Shown piece by piece: positions 1-8,906 of a stretch of 64,000 nt of DNA (position 1 is the first letter of the stretch; each line of letters starts with the position of its first letter). The stretch lies in contig NZ_CP013661.2 of assembly GCF_001465835.2 (NCBI RefSeq), positions 2,038,501-2,102,500 of the forward strand, read 5' to 3'. Source of the DNA: Planococcus kocurii. Its GTDB lineage: Bacteria > Bacillota > Bacilli > Bacillales_A > Planococcaceae. The position numbers and the translations under genes were made by a program. The notes beneath the pieces were generated by a model that was not told the origin of the DNA, did not search any database, and worked only from the letters and a program-made list of their open reading frames with translations.

Positions 1-1
1 A

Positions 2-139
2 ATGGCAGAAGGAGGATACTGGAAGCCGGAAGAATTAGAAAGAGCGATGGCTTATGGAGCTCATGCGTGTATCGTAGGATCTGCTATTACGCGGCCAAGA
101 GAAATCACCAAACGTTTTGTTGCAAGTTTGAATAAATAA
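2..139 (+). CDS. nanE: N-acetylmannosamine-6-phosphate 2-epimerase, C-terminal end (5' cut by window)
   Basis: The reading frame open from base 2 to the TAA at 137-139 encodes about 45 residues that match the C-terminus of NanE: a GGYWKPEEL-like segment followed by GAHACIVGSAITRP and a final ITKRF helix. NanE converts ManNAc-6-phosphate to GlcNAc-6-phosphate in the cytoplasm during sialic acid/ManNAc catabolism. The GSAITRP loop belongs to the phosphate-binding end of the TIM barrel. The gene begins outside the window. It lies 208 bases upstream of a PTS permease on the same strand, which suggests a shared amino-sugar uptake role (inference). Confidence 0.85.
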   Translation: MAEGGYWKPEELERAMAYGAHACIVGSAITRPREITKRFVASLNK

Positions 140-347
140 AACGTAAAAGTATAGTGCGCGATTAGATGTACTATTTCTTTTAGTAGTTGTTCTTTGGTTG
201 ATGGTGTGATGGGAAAAGTTGAGGTTGTCAAAAAGAGTAGCATAGAATATTTTAGCTTCTAGCTGTTACTGAAAATGAAATCTAATTTTGGTACGCAGTA
301 TGCAGAATCGAAATTATCTAATGTAAATCATCAAGGGGGTTTGTAAG

Positions 348-1898
348 TTGAAAAATTTATTTGGAAAAGCACAGCAATTTGGAAAGTCATTTATGTTGCC
401 CATTGCGATACTACCAGCAGCAGGATTACTGCTTGGAATTGGTGGATCTCTATCGAACCCGAATACAGTAAGTACTTACCCGTTTCTAGATATCGCATTC
501 TTACAAGCGATATTTACAATTATGAGTAGTGCAGGAAGCATTATTTTTGCGAACTTGCCTGTTATTTTCGCAGTCGGGATTGCTATTGGTTTAGCACGTT
601 CAGACAAAGGGACGGCCGGTCTTGCTGCACTTATCGGCTACCTCGTGATGAACGCATCAATTAATGGGATTTTAATCATCAACGATGAACTTGCTGTTGA
701 GGCGTTATCCGGCGCTGGACAAGGGATGGCGCTTGGTATTCAAACGCTCGAGATGGGTGTGTTCGGCGGAATTATGGTTGGGATCATGACAGGGCTGTTG
801 CATAACCGATTTAATAAAATTGAGTTGCCCCAGTACTTAGGATTCTTCGGAGGCTCTCGTTTTATTCCGATTGTGACTGCTTTTTCGGCCATTCTATTAG
901 GAACGGCGTTGTATTTTATTTGGCCGCTATTCCAGCACTTGATTACTCAGGCAGGCGGTTTAGTTAACGCAACGGGTGTTATTGGCACTTTCATTTACGG
1001 CTTTATTCTACGAATGCTTGGTCCTTTTGGATTGCATCACATTTTTTATCTGCCCTTTTGGCAAACGGGGATTGGCGGGTCACTTGAAATTGGTGGTCAG
1101 CTCGTACAAGGAACACAGAACATTTTCTTTGCTCAGTTGAGTGATCCTTCGACTACTCACTTTTTTGAAGGAACATCACGCTTTATGTCTGGTCGCTTTA
1201 TTACGATGATGTTTGGTTTGTTAGGTGCTGCATTAGCAATTTATCATACGGCAAAACCTGAAAACAAAAAAGTCGTGGGCGGGCTTATGTTATCTGCAGC
1301 ATTGACTTCGTTTTTAACGGGAATTACCGAACCATTAGAATTCTCTTTCCTCTTTATCGCGCCGGTCTTGTATTTAGTTCATGCGATTTTTGATGGTCTA
1401 GCCTTCATGATGGCGGATATTTTTAATATCACAATTGGTCAAACGTTCTCAGGAGGATTTATTGACTTTATCTTATTTGGAGTGTTACAAGGTCAGGATA
1501 AAACAAACTGGATATATGTGATTCCGCTTGGGATTGTTTGGTTCTTCATGTATTATTTTGTATTCAAATTTTTGATTAAGAAATTCAATTTCAAAACGCC
1601 AGGTCGTGAAGATGAAAAAATGGACGCACCCGCAGCAAATGCGGTTTCGGTTGATCCGCAACAGAGCCGTCCACATACAATCATTGAGGCATTTGGCGGA
1701 CAAGCAAATATCGTGGATCTGGATAATTGTGCAACTCGCTTAAGGGTAACGGTTAAAGATCCAGAACTTGTACAAAAAGAGGCATTTCCTGCGACGGGTA
1801 GTAAAGGAATTATTATGAACGGAACAGGTGTACAGGTTGTATACGGACCGCAAGTATCGGTTATTAAAAATGAAATTGAAGAGATACTTGAGCAATAA
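348..1898 (+). CDS. PTS sugar transporter subunit EIICB (glucose/amino-sugar superfamily)
   Basis: 516-residue PTS permease with the EIIC domain first (about 1-410, roughly ten membrane segments, with the GPFGLHHIFY and GITEPLEFSFLF loops typical of the glucose/GlcNAc family) and an EIIB domain at about 435-516. The EIIB phospho-cysteine is C461 in LDNCATRLRV. There is no EIIA domain, so phosphate must come from a separate EIIA. The start is TTG at 348, preceded by AAGGGGGT at 333-340; no upstream ATG fits. The preceding nanE suggests ManNAc, GlcNAc or a related amino sugar as substrate, but sequence alone does not exclude glucose or an alpha-glucoside. A strong terminator follows. Confidence 0.85.
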   Translation: MKNLFGKAQQFGKSFMLPIAILPAAGLLLGIGGSLSNPNTVSTYPFLDIAFLQAIFTIMSSAGSIIFANLPVIFAVGIAIGLARSDKGTAGLAALIGYLVMNASINGILIINDELAVEALSGAGQGMALGIQTLEMGVFGGIMVGIMTGLLHNRFNKIELPQYLGFFGGSRFIPIVTAFSAILLGTALYFIWPLFQHLITQAGGLVNATGVIGTFIYGFILRMLGPFGLHHIFYLPFWQTGIGGSLEIGGQLVQGTQNIFFAQLSDPSTTHFFEGTSRFMSGRFITMMFGLLGAALAIYHTAKPENKKVVGGLMLSAALTSFLTGITEPLEFSFLFIAPVLYLVHAIFDGLAFMMADIFNITIGQTFSGGFIDFILFGVLQGQDKTNWIYVIPLGIVWFFMYYFVFKFLIKKFNFKTPGREDEKMDAPAANAVSVDPQQSRPHTIIEAFGGQANIVDLDNCATRLRVTVKDPELVQKEAFPATGSKGIIMNGTGVQVVYGPQVSVIKNEIEEILEQ

Positions 1899-1914
1899 CA
1901 GTAGAAATAATCAA

Positions 1915-1960
1915 ACAGAGAATCCTGTCGAGTTTAACTATCGGCAGGATTCTCTGTTTT
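1915..1960. terminator. Bidirectional rho-independent terminator
   Basis: A 17-base stem (ACAGAGAATCCTG arm with its complement CAGGATTCTCTGT) with one mismatch and a short loop, followed by TTTT. It sits between the convergent PTS gene and FAD monooxygenase gene and can serve both. Confidence 0.8.
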
Positions 1961-1974
1961 GTTGAACTGTAAAA

Positions 1975-3504
1975 TCACAATGCATGAAAAGCGATTATTT
2001 CAAAACTAGCCAAATAGTTTTTCAACGCGTCAATGTCTTGCGCTGTACTCGCTAAAGCGACGTGACCATCCGGGCGAACAAGATACAATGCATTTTGCTG
2101 AAATCCTGCTTTTTTCATAGTAGCTTGCCACGCAAATTCATGGACCTCAAGCGACTGCATGTCAGCGAAGTCTTTTAGTTCTTGACTGGCTTTGCCATAA
2201 ATATGGATTTGCCAATCAACCGATTGCAAGGCTTGAAAGTTACTGCTGTCAGCAAGTTCGATCCATGGCAAACGCATACCTCCAAAAATTTTTCCCGCTT
2301 TTCCTTTACTTAAGGCACTGTCCCGGTAATTAATGTGAATTTGAGATAACACTTTAAAGGCATTCAGTTTAGTAAGCGAAAATTTGAATAACGAAGGCAC
2401 GACATACGGTACGATAAACTTACGCAATAAAGTGCCGCGAAGCTTTTGATTGATGATGGTTTGAAAGGCTTTATCAGTAGTCGCAACCAATCTCCGCGCA
2501 AAAGCAATCCGCTCCGTTTCATAAGTTTCGAGTAAGGATGAGGCAGCTTTTCCATGGAGCACTGCTGCGAGCTTCCAAGATAAATTGAAGGCATCGCCAA
2601 TACCCGTATTCATGCCTTGTCCGCCTGCAGGGCTATGAAGGTGTCCTGCGTCACCTAATATAAAGCAACGTCCTTTGGAAAAATGCTCACTGACGCGGTA
2701 GTGGACGCGATAAGTAGAAAACCAGTTGACCTGTGACGTTTTTACTCCAATTTTCCTTTCGATATAATCGCTCATATGGTGGTATTCAACATCCGGAATC
2801 TCACTGAGTTCCTCAGGCACAACTCCAAGTATCCTTTTTGTGTGTGCGTTTCTTACAGACATATACAACATAAAACCGTCATCATCCATATACATATCCA
2901 TTTTTTCCATTTCCACTTCTGATTTTTCGGTTTCGACATCGGCGACGAAAAATAACTGCTTATACGTACCACCGGGAAATTCAAAGTTTAGTCCTTTTCG
3001 TACCGTACTTCCCGCACCGTCGCATCCGCATAAATAAGCGAAATCAGCAGTTTCTTCAGGGGCTCCTTCTTTTTTTAAAACCGCGCGTATGCCTTCTCCG
3101 GTGTCTACAAAAGAAGACAGTTCCGTATTCCACTCCACGCTAATTCCGAGTTTTTTCAATTCATCAACAAGAATTTCTTCGTGTTCATCTTGAGGCAAGC
3201 TGAGGATTAATGGAAATGGGCTCAAGCCTTTACCAAAATCGTGAAATTTCAAATTGGCTTTGACTTCTTTCCCATCACTCAAATCGAGCGATAAAATGGG
3301 TTGCCCTTTCCTGACGATTCTATTAGATAAGCCGAGCTGTTGGTAATGCTCTAATATCCGTGCATGCACAGCGAGTGCACGAGACGCTGTACCGGTTCCG
3401 GACTTTTTTTCGATGATCCGAAAAGGAATATGAAAGCGTGCTAGGCTGTAAGCAAGATCAAGTCCTGTTGGACCTGCTCCTACGATTAATACTTGTGGTT
3501 TCAC
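1975..3504 (-). CDS. FAD-dependent aromatic-ring monooxygenase (PheA/TfdB/PHBH-like)
   Basis: 509-residue class A flavoprotein hydroxylase. It starts with the ADP-binding motif GAGPTG (residues 9-14), has the CDGAGSTVRKG segment (the DG motif that binds FAD and NADPH) and, around residue 280, GDAGHLHSPAGGQGMN, which binds the FAD ribose/pyrophosphate. The C-terminus is thioredoxin-like, as in phenol hydroxylases. Such enzymes hydroxylate phenolic compounds or inactivate polyketide-type drugs such as rifampicin; the substrate here cannot be read from sequence. The start is GTG at 3504 with AGGAGGTC at 3511-3518. It stands alone, divergent from an ABC exporter. Confidence 0.85.
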   Translation of the reverse strand: MKPQVLIVGAGPTGLDLAYSLARFHIPFRIIEKKSGTGTASRALAVHARILEHYQQLGLSNRIVRKGQPILSLDLSDGKEVKANLKFHDFGKGLSPFPLILSLPQDEHEEILVDELKKLGISVEWNTELSSFVDTGEGIRAVLKKEGAPEETADFAYLCGCDGAGSTVRKGLNFEFPGGTYKQLFFVADVETEKSEVEMEKMDMYMDDDGFMLYMSVRNAHTKRILGVVPEELSEIPDVEYHHMSDYIERKIGVKTSQVNWFSTYRVHYRVSEHFSKGRCFILGDAGHLHSPAGGQGMNTGIGDAFNLSWKLAAVLHGKAASSLLETYETERIAFARRLVATTDKAFQTIINQKLRGTLLRKFIVPYVVPSLFKFSLTKLNAFKVLSQIHINYRDSALSKGKAGKIFGGMRLPWIELADSSNFQALQSVDWQIHIYGKASQELKDFADMQSLEVHEFAWQATMKKAGFQQNALYLVRPDGHVALASTAQDIDALKNYLASFEIIAFHAL

Positions 3505-3856
3505 GATGAAGACCTCCTATCGAATAGAACAACTAATTGGTATGAGAATGTATTCGTTTAATTTAAGGAAGTGTCGATAAAGAATAGAGAAACGCAACTG
3601 CAATGAGTTGATCGAATTTTGTTCCAGCCTATCGAGACGTTTTCTAAAGCTGGTGAAAAAATTATCTAGTACTGCTACTATATCCTTAATCAGACGAGTT
3701 CAAGCAAATTGGGACTAAAAAATTGTAATCCTGTAGAAAGCAGCGAGCCGCAAGAGAGAATTACTTCGCTTTTTTTTTATCTAATTTCCCAATTATAGGA
3801 ACTTTCCTTCTTTTGGTTCGTAAAGTAAAGGGAAGAAAATTTATGGAGGCGAGTTT
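3505..3856. other. Intergenic region between divergent genes
   Basis: 352 bases with no supportable gene. It must hold the promoters of the FAD monooxygenase (-) and of the ABC exporter (+). A loose hairpin ending in a nine-T run (about 3742-3779, AGCGAG paired with TTCGCT) may be a weak terminator or attenuator before the ABC genes; the stem is too short to call. Confidence 0.4.
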
Positions 3857-4777
3857 ATGTCAAAACCAGCAATGCAATTGGTCAACTTAAAAAAGACCAT
3901 TGGGAAAAAGCCAATTATTAAAGGGCTAGATTTTGAAATTCAAGCAGGAGAAGTGTTTGGATTTTTAGGGCCAAACGGAGCGGGCAAGACGACAACCATT
4001 CGCATGATGGTCGGCTTAATCGATATTACAGAAGGTGATGTGCTGATTGAAGGAAAAAGCATTAAAACCGATTTTAAAGGAGCCATTCAACATGTTGGGG
4101 CAATTGTCGAAAATCCCGAAATGTACCCATTTTTAAGTGGTTGGAACAACTTAAAGCAATATGCACGAATGGTTAACGACGTTACGGAAGATCGCATGAA
4201 ACAAGTAATTTCACTCGTTGGGTTGGAACATGCGATTCATGAAAAAGTAGGAAGGTATTCACTCGGTATGCGTCAGCGTCTAGGGATTGCACAAGCATTG
4301 CTGCACGGACCGTCGATTTTGATACTAGATGAGCCGACTAACGGTCTCGATCCTTCTGGAATTCGAGAAATTCGTAAATACATCCGCAATTTAGCTGAAA
4401 AAGAAAATGTCGCGGTCATCGTATCGAGTCATTTACTAACAGAAATTGAATTGATGTGTGACCGGATTGGTGTCATTAAAAACGGGGAATTGATTGCGAT
4501 TGAAGCGGTTCGGAGCGTCCAAAACGATGAAGCGTTAAAAGAAGTATTCATTGAAGCAGAGCCACTTGAATCTGCTAAAATCTATTTGGAAACGCAGACC
4601 ACAAATAAAATTGGAGTGACGGCAAAAGAGCTGTCCATATCCATTAAACACGAAGAAATTCCCGCTGTTTTAAAGAGTTTAATCGAACAAGGAATTAATA
4701 TTTACGGTGTTCGTGTGTTACAAGCAACGTTAGAAGATAAATTTTTCGACTTGATTGGAGAGAATACCATTGAGTAA
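3857..4777 (+). CDS. ABC transporter ATP-binding protein (BcrA-type drug/peptide exporter)
   Basis: 306-residue ABC ATPase with all motifs: Walker A GPNGAGKTT (about 38-46), signature SLGMRQRLGIAQ, Walker B ILILDEPTNGLDP, D-loop and switch histidine in IVSSHLL. The extra C-terminal about 80 residues are typical of the bacitracin/lantibiotic-type (BcrA, YhcH-like) subfamily that energises a separate membrane subunit. ATG start at 3857 after a GGAGGCGAG site. The next gene, its permease, begins inside the last codons of this one, so the two are translationally coupled. The exported substrate is unknown. Confidence 0.9.
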   Translation: MSKPAMQLVNLKKTIGKKPIIKGLDFEIQAGEVFGFLGPNGAGKTTTIRMMVGLIDITEGDVLIEGKSIKTDFKGAIQHVGAIVENPEMYPFLSGWNNLKQYARMVNDVTEDRMKQVISLVGLEHAIHEKVGRYSLGMRQRLGIAQALLHGPSILILDEPTNGLDPSGIREIRKYIRNLAEKENVAVIVSSHLLTEIELMCDRIGVIKNGELIAIEAVRSVQNDEALKEVFIEAEPLESAKIYLETQTTNKIGVTAKELSISIKHEEIPAVLKSLIEQGINIYGVRVLQATLEDKFFDLIGENTIE

Positions 4778-5726
4778 TTTTATGAACTTAATCTGGAACG
4801 AGCAAATCAAATTATATGCCCAAAAATCGACATGGATTATGTTTATTGTTTTAGCACTTATTGTTATAGGCGGCGGACTGATAACCAAATTTATGGGTCC
4901 TGAAACTGATTTTAAAGAATACGGCGACAATTGGCAGGAAGAAGTGCAGGCGGAAAATGCACAGCTGGCGACTGAAATGGAGGAAGATGAATTTCTGCAA
5001 TTTTCCAATCCGGTGATTATTGAAGAAAACAACTATTATCTAGAAAACAATATTAAACCGCAGCCTTATGACGGCTGGGAATATGTGTTAGAAAATAGTT
5101 TTCTTTCATCAGTCATTAGCTTGTTTACCATTATTGTCGCAGCAGGAATTATTTCAAATGAATTTAAATGGGGCACGATAAAGCTATTGCTTATTCGTCC
5201 GATTTCACGCACTAAGATTTTGTTTTCCAAATATGCCTCGGTGCTAATTTTCGCACTGACGTTGCTCGTTTTCCTGCTTGTCACTTCTTTAGTTGTTGGA
5301 GCCATACTATTCGGCCTTAACGGGGTGAATCCTTCTATCGTGCAGCAACAAGCGGGTGGCTTTGGCCAAAATGGCGTGTTAGGTGAAATTGTGCAAGATT
5401 ACGGATTGAGTCTCATAACACTCGTTATGATGGCAACTTTCGCATTTATGATTTCTGCCATTTTTAGAAGCAGTAGCATGGCAATTGGCTTAGCGATTTT
5501 CTTAATGATGGCGGGCAATGCGATTGTTGCGTTCCTCTCACAGTACGGATGGTCTAAGTACATTTTGTTCGCCAATACGAATTTAAAGCAATATATGGAC
5601 GGTGCAGAGCCACTGATTGAAGGCATGACACTAACGTTCTCGATTGTCGTTTTGTTGGTCTATTTCGCCTTGTTCATTGGTGCAGCGTGGACTGCGTTTA
5701 CTAAACGGGACATTGCAGGACAATAA
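4770..5726 (+). CDS. ABC transporter permease (ABC-2 / BcrB-like)
   Basis: About 318-residue ABC-2 type permease. One N-terminal membrane segment (WIMFIVLALIVIGGG) is followed by an acidic extracellular loop rich in Glu and Asn, then five membrane segments with the ISNEFKWGTIKLLLIRPISR cytoplasmic motif typical of this class. I place the start at TTG 4770, which overlaps the ATPase stop by 8 bases and has GGAG at 4757-4760; an in-frame TTG at 4755 is possible but has no spaced ribosome site. It partners the ATPase just upstream as an exporter of unknown specificity. Confidence 0.85.
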   Translation: MSNFMNLIWNEQIKLYAQKSTWIMFIVLALIVIGGGLITKFMGPETDFKEYGDNWQEEVQAENAQLATEMEEDEFLQFSNPVIIEENNYYLENNIKPQPYDGWEYVLENSFLSSVISLFTIIVAAGIISNEFKWGTIKLLLIRPISRTKILFSKYASVLIFALTLLVFLLVTSLVVGAILFGLNGVNPSIVQQQAGGFGQNGVLGEIVQDYGLSLITLVMMATFAFMISAIFRSSSMAIGLAIFLMMAGNAIVAFLSQYGWSKYILFANTNLKQYMDGAEPLIEGMTLTFSIVVLLVYFALFIGAAWTAFTKRDIAGQ

Positions 5727-5759
5727 ATCAAGTATAGGATTAACATTAGGAGGATGATG

Positions 5760-6185
5760 ATGAAACGAACAGCAGAAATTGTATTAGCCGTTATCGGTGC
5801 CTTGGGTTACGCGTTTACCGCAGCTTTAGGTGGGTTTATGATTTGGCTTCAGAATAATAAAGGGTTAATGGAAGAGGTGTTCAATGAAACGATTGAACAA
5901 AATCCTGAACTTGGTATGAGCGATATGGAAGTTATGCTAGATGCATTAGGGACGGGCGGCTGGTTGTTCGCAATCGCTTCTGTTGTGGCCGTGATTTTAG
6001 GGATTGTTGCGATCGTTTTACTAAAAGGCAACGAAAAGCGGGTAGTGGCTGGCATCATCTTTATTGCGACCGCAGTGATCGTCGCAATTGTTACAAGTGG
6101 AGCCGGTATTTTGGCTGGACTCTTTTATCTTATTGCGGGCGTGATGGCTCTTATTCGTAAGTCTAAGCAAGTGATTGAAGAATAA
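5760..6185 (+). CDS. DUF4064 family membrane protein
   Basis: About 141 residues with four predicted membrane segments and a short acidic loop after the first; it resembles DUF4064 proteins common in Bacillales, function unknown. AGGAGG at 5748-5753 is followed by three consecutive in-frame ATGs (5754, 5757, 5760); only the third has normal spacing, so I start there. It lies 33 bases after the ABC permease on the same strand and is closed by a terminator, so it is probably the third gene of the exporter operon. Confidence 0.7.
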   Translation: MKRTAEIVLAVIGALGYAFTAALGGFMIWLQNNKGLMEEVFNETIEQNPELGMSDMEVMLDALGTGGWLFAIASVVAVILGIVAIVLLKGNEKRVVAGIIFIATAVIVAIVTSGAGILAGLFYLIAGVMALIRKSKQVIEE

Positions 6186-6195
6186 GTGTGAACTG

Positions 6196-6243
6196 AAAAG
6201 ACAACCTAGAAGATATCAGTGTATCTTCCAGGTTGTCTTTTTT
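6196..6243 (+). terminator. Rho-independent terminator
   Basis: AAAGACAACCT...AGGTTGTCTTT arms with an inner GAAGATA/TATCTTC stem and a run of six Ts. It ends the ABC exporter-DUF4064 operon. Confidence 0.85.
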
Positions 6244-6278
6244 AACTTAATGAAATTGGTGAAAAGAGGGAGAAAACT

Positions 6279-6485
6279 ATGAATCGGTTTGATATGAGTT
6301 TTAAAAATAACAGAGTACGCGTCTATTTTGCTACAATGATCCCGTTAATCATCGGAGCAATCTTATTGTATCTATTTTTACCGAATGAGCTTCAGCTGAT
6401 CCCGACGTTAATGGTGATTATTGGAGTGATTACTTATTATATTTGGCTAATTCTCGATCGAAAAAAACAAAAGGGAGGTAACTAA
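6279..6485 (+). CDS. Small two-segment membrane protein, unknown
   Basis: 68 residues: a polar N-terminus (first 18 residues), two hydrophobic segments (about 20-34 and 40-59) and a Lys-rich tail (DRKKQKGG), giving a likely hairpin with both ends in the cytoplasm. GAGGGAGAAAACT precedes the ATG. I do not recognise a family. It stands after a terminator and so is probably transcribed on its own. Its short length means translation is inferred only from the ribosome site and the coherent membrane topology. Confidence 0.5.
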   Translation: MNRFDMSFKNNRVRVYFATMIPLIIGAILLYLFLPNELQLIPTLMVIIGVITYYIWLILDRKKQKGGN

Positions 6486-6666
6486 ATCAGTTAGTAAGCA
6501 AACGCGCAGCTTGGTATTAGAATCTCTTTTAAGTTTTCTGAAAAGTGTGTTAATATTAGATCATTTATAAGTGTTGTTCACGTTTATTTTGAAAATTTTA
6601 GCAGTAGATGAAGCAGTAAACCGAATATGTTAGAAATCGAACGAAGAATTTTTAGGAGGGATTTAG

Positions 6667-6900
6667 ATGAGTCGAGAATCGTGGTTACCAACGTTAAAGA
6701 CGGATACACCTGAGGAAGGGTACGAATTAGCAGTGAAATTGGCACGGAAAGCTGTAGGAATGACGCAACCAGATGAAAGTATCCGTAAAAAGTTACGTCC
6801 AGTCTACGCAAGTAACGCAGATAGTTTAACTTTAGCTTCCCAAGTGGTGGCGATCAATTTTCAAACAGTAGCTGCAGCTAATAATTATTGGAAAGAGTAA
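6667..6900 (+). CDS. Small conserved-looking soluble protein, unknown
   Basis: 77 residues, no membrane segment or signal. The N-terminal half contains TPEEGYELAVKLARKAVG, likely an amphipathic helix; the C-terminal half is rich in Ala, Gln and Val. AGGAGGG at 6654-6660 ahead of the ATG supports real translation. No known domain is recognised. It stands alone between a 180-base gap and the terminator that also closes the cyanate operon. Confidence 0.5.
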   Translation: MSRESWLPTLKTDTPEEGYELAVKLARKAVGMTQPDESIRKKLRPVYASNADSLTLASQVVAINFQTVAAANNYWKE

Positions 6901-6985
6901 GTACTAGTAAAAAATTGATTGACCGTTGATTAAAGTCTGATTTCCCAGCAATAGCCGAATACGAAATAATCGATGTGAACAGCAT

Positions 6986-7020
6986 AACCCCCACAAAGAA
7001 TTATTTTCTTTGTGGGGGTT
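6986..7020. terminator. Bidirectional terminator
   Basis: Perfect 15-base arms AACCCCCACAAAGAA and TTCTTTGTGGGGGTT around a 5-base loop. It is shared by the convergent 77-residue orphan (+) and the cynX-like gene (-). Confidence 0.85.
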
Positions 7021-7028
7021 GTACTTTT

Positions 7029-8231
7029 TTAGTGATCTTCACGTACTTTTTTATCACCAATCATAAACGTCAAGATGAACATCATTACGTATAGCGACAA
7101 GATAATACCGAACGTATACTGATGATTTGCGGTCACGTCGTAAACAACTGCAATCAAAAGTGGCAATAGTCCACCTATGATAAATCCACCGGTTTGCATC
7201 ATGGCCGTCCAGGAACTAGCTTCTTCAGCTGTCTTTGTTTCATCCAGTGGCAACAGCAGGGCAATCGGGAACAATCCGCCAAGCGGAATACCCATAATAA
7301 AGGCACCTGTCCACATGAGTGGATGAATCCCTGTCCAAAACAAGGCGACTGCGAGCGTCCCTGCAACTAGCATAAGCAACAACCAAAACTTCCGTGCGGG
7401 AAAACGCTCCATGAGCAACGGTAGAAGGATGTTCAAAAACAGTTGAACGGTCGTCATAATGCTAAGCAACAATCCTGCCTGCAGCAAGGTCATTCCAGCC
7501 GCAACCGCAATTGGTGCGAGCCATGTAATGATCGAGAAAAACGCAGATGACTGTAACCCGAAGAATAATAAAAATAGCCAGGCCTTGCGTGTTTTCCACG
7601 GAGATCGTATTTTTTTCTGATGCTCTTTCGCGACAACGGAATCGAGTTGACGTACTTCGATAGGTCCTTTCATCGCGAAAAACCACGCAACTAAACCAAA
7701 AAGTGTCAGCACAGACCAACTACTAAGCGCCAACAAGTAGGACCCGGTTCTATCAAAAAACACAACGGTTAATCCGGCACTAGCTGCAGAACCTACTCCC
7801 ATACCGAGTGAGTAAACGCCAATGACGGCTGCCGCGCGATCCGGGAAATACTGTTTAATCATCGCGGAAAGAAGGGGGCCAATTACCGCAATCGCGATAC
7901 CAATAATTAATGCGGTCCCGATTAAAACGATAAAGCTGGAAACAAAACCTCGTAACGCAGTCATGAGTCCAATCAAAATGAGCATCGCATAAATCGTCCG
8001 TTTTAATCCGAATTTCCGGTTTAATACGGGAGCCATCGTGGCAAAAACACCCATACAAATAACTGGAACCGCCGTCAACAAACTAACTTGTGCATTAGAC
8101 AAGGTCAGTTGCTCACGAATCGTTTCAAGCATGGGACCAATTGATGTGATGGCGGGTCTCATATTGATAGATATCGCAAAAATAGCGAAGATAATTAGAA
8201 CAGACTTTTGCTTGCTTATGTTATTGAGCAT
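7029..8231 (-). CDS. CynX/NimT-family MFS permease (cyanate-type transporter)
   Basis: 400-residue major facilitator with about 12 membrane segments. The N-terminal INMRPAITSIGPML motif and the LSNAQVSLLTAVPVICMG helix are hallmarks of the CynX/NimT family, whose founder CynX imports cyanate in E. coli. Here it follows cyanase (105-base gap) and a carbonic anhydrase on the same strand, the same gene set as E. coli cynTSX, which supports cyanate as substrate; family members also move nitroimidazoles or other small anions. The ATG at 8231 follows AGAGGAACC. A paralogue lies at 62443-63660 without a cyn context. Confidence 0.75.
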   Translation of the reverse strand: MLNNISKQKSVLIIFAIFAISINMRPAITSIGPMLETIREQLTLSNAQVSLLTAVPVICMGVFATMAPVLNRKFGLKRTIYAMLILIGLMTALRGFVSSFIVLIGTALIIGIAIAVIGPLLSAMIKQYFPDRAAAVIGVYSLGMGVGSAASAGLTVVFFDRTGSYLLALSSWSVLTLFGLVAWFFAMKGPIEVRQLDSVVAKEHQKKIRSPWKTRKAWLFLLFFGLQSSAFFSIITWLAPIAVAAGMTLLQAGLLLSIMTTVQLFLNILLPLLMERFPARKFWLLLMLVAGTLAVALFWTGIHPLMWTGAFIMGIPLGGLFPIALLLPLDETKTAEEASSWTAMMQTGGFIIGGLLPLLIAVVYDVTANHQYTFGIILSLYVMMFILTFMIGDKKVREDH

Positions 8232-8335
8232 ATACTGGTTCCTCTATCTATCTATTTATTTGCTGTATAGCTTTTTCTAATGCGAACGTGCGTTAAAAAA
8301 ACTACACTAACTCTATTCCATACTATAGTAATTCA

Positions 8336-8779
8336 TTACCACTTTCTATAAGGTAAGAACTTTCCGTTCAATGTTAGAACGACACGATCTCCTTTTGGAT
8401 CTTCTTTTTTCTGCATATCCAGTTCAAAATCAATCGCACTCATAATGCCTTCGCCAAATTTTTCTTGGATGAGTTCTTTAATGGTAGGACCGTATACCAA
8501 TACCATTTCGTACAAACGATATAGACCTGGATCAGTAGGGGGCATTTGTATGGCGTCGCCTCGGAATGGGATTTGCGTCAAAGCTTGTACGACTTCTTCA
8601 TCAAGATCTAATAATGTTCCCATTTTTTCAGCTTCTGGACGAGTCATTGTAGCTTGTCCTAATAAAGCAGTGACGATCCAACTTTCAGCATTTTCACTTT
8701 CCATAGCGATTTCGTTCCATGTTAATCCTTTTGCAAATTTAGCATCAAGTATTTTTTGAGTTGCTTCTTTTCTATTCAT
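8336..8779 (-). CDS. cynS: Cyanate hydratase (cyanase)
   Basis: 147 residues aligning end to end with E. coli CynS (156). The N-terminal helical domain contains VTALLGQATM; the catalytic domain has PTDPGLYRLYEM, VYGPTIKELIQEKFG(E)GIMSAI and the terminal NGKFLPY. The known catalytic trio Arg/Glu/Ser is present as R88, E91 and S114. The enzyme decomposes cyanate with bicarbonate to carbamate, giving ammonia and CO2 in the cytoplasm as a decamer. Upstream lies a carbonic anhydrase gene that can regenerate bicarbonate, downstream a CynX-type permease; the ATG has a GGGAG site. Confidence 0.95.
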   Translation of the reverse strand: MNRKEATQKILDAKFAKGLTWNEIAMESENAESWIVTALLGQATMTRPEAEKMGTLLDLDEEVVQALTQIPFRGDAIQMPPTDPGLYRLYEMVLVYGPTIKELIQEKFGEGIMSAIDFELDMQKKEDPKGDRVVLTLNGKFLPYRKW

Positions 8780-8906
8780 TTATAAAAACTCCCTTTTCAT
8801 TTCATTTATTTTGATATAAGTGGAACGGATGCTCCTGGGCATCTCCTCTAGTGTGCACTGTATTTTACCGATTTTTAGTATAAGACACTGACAACAAAAC
8901 GTCTTT

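Noticed and set aside
3742-3779. T-box or attenuator before the ABC exporter
   Set aside because: No T-box core (AGGGTGGNACCGCG) and only a 6-base stem.
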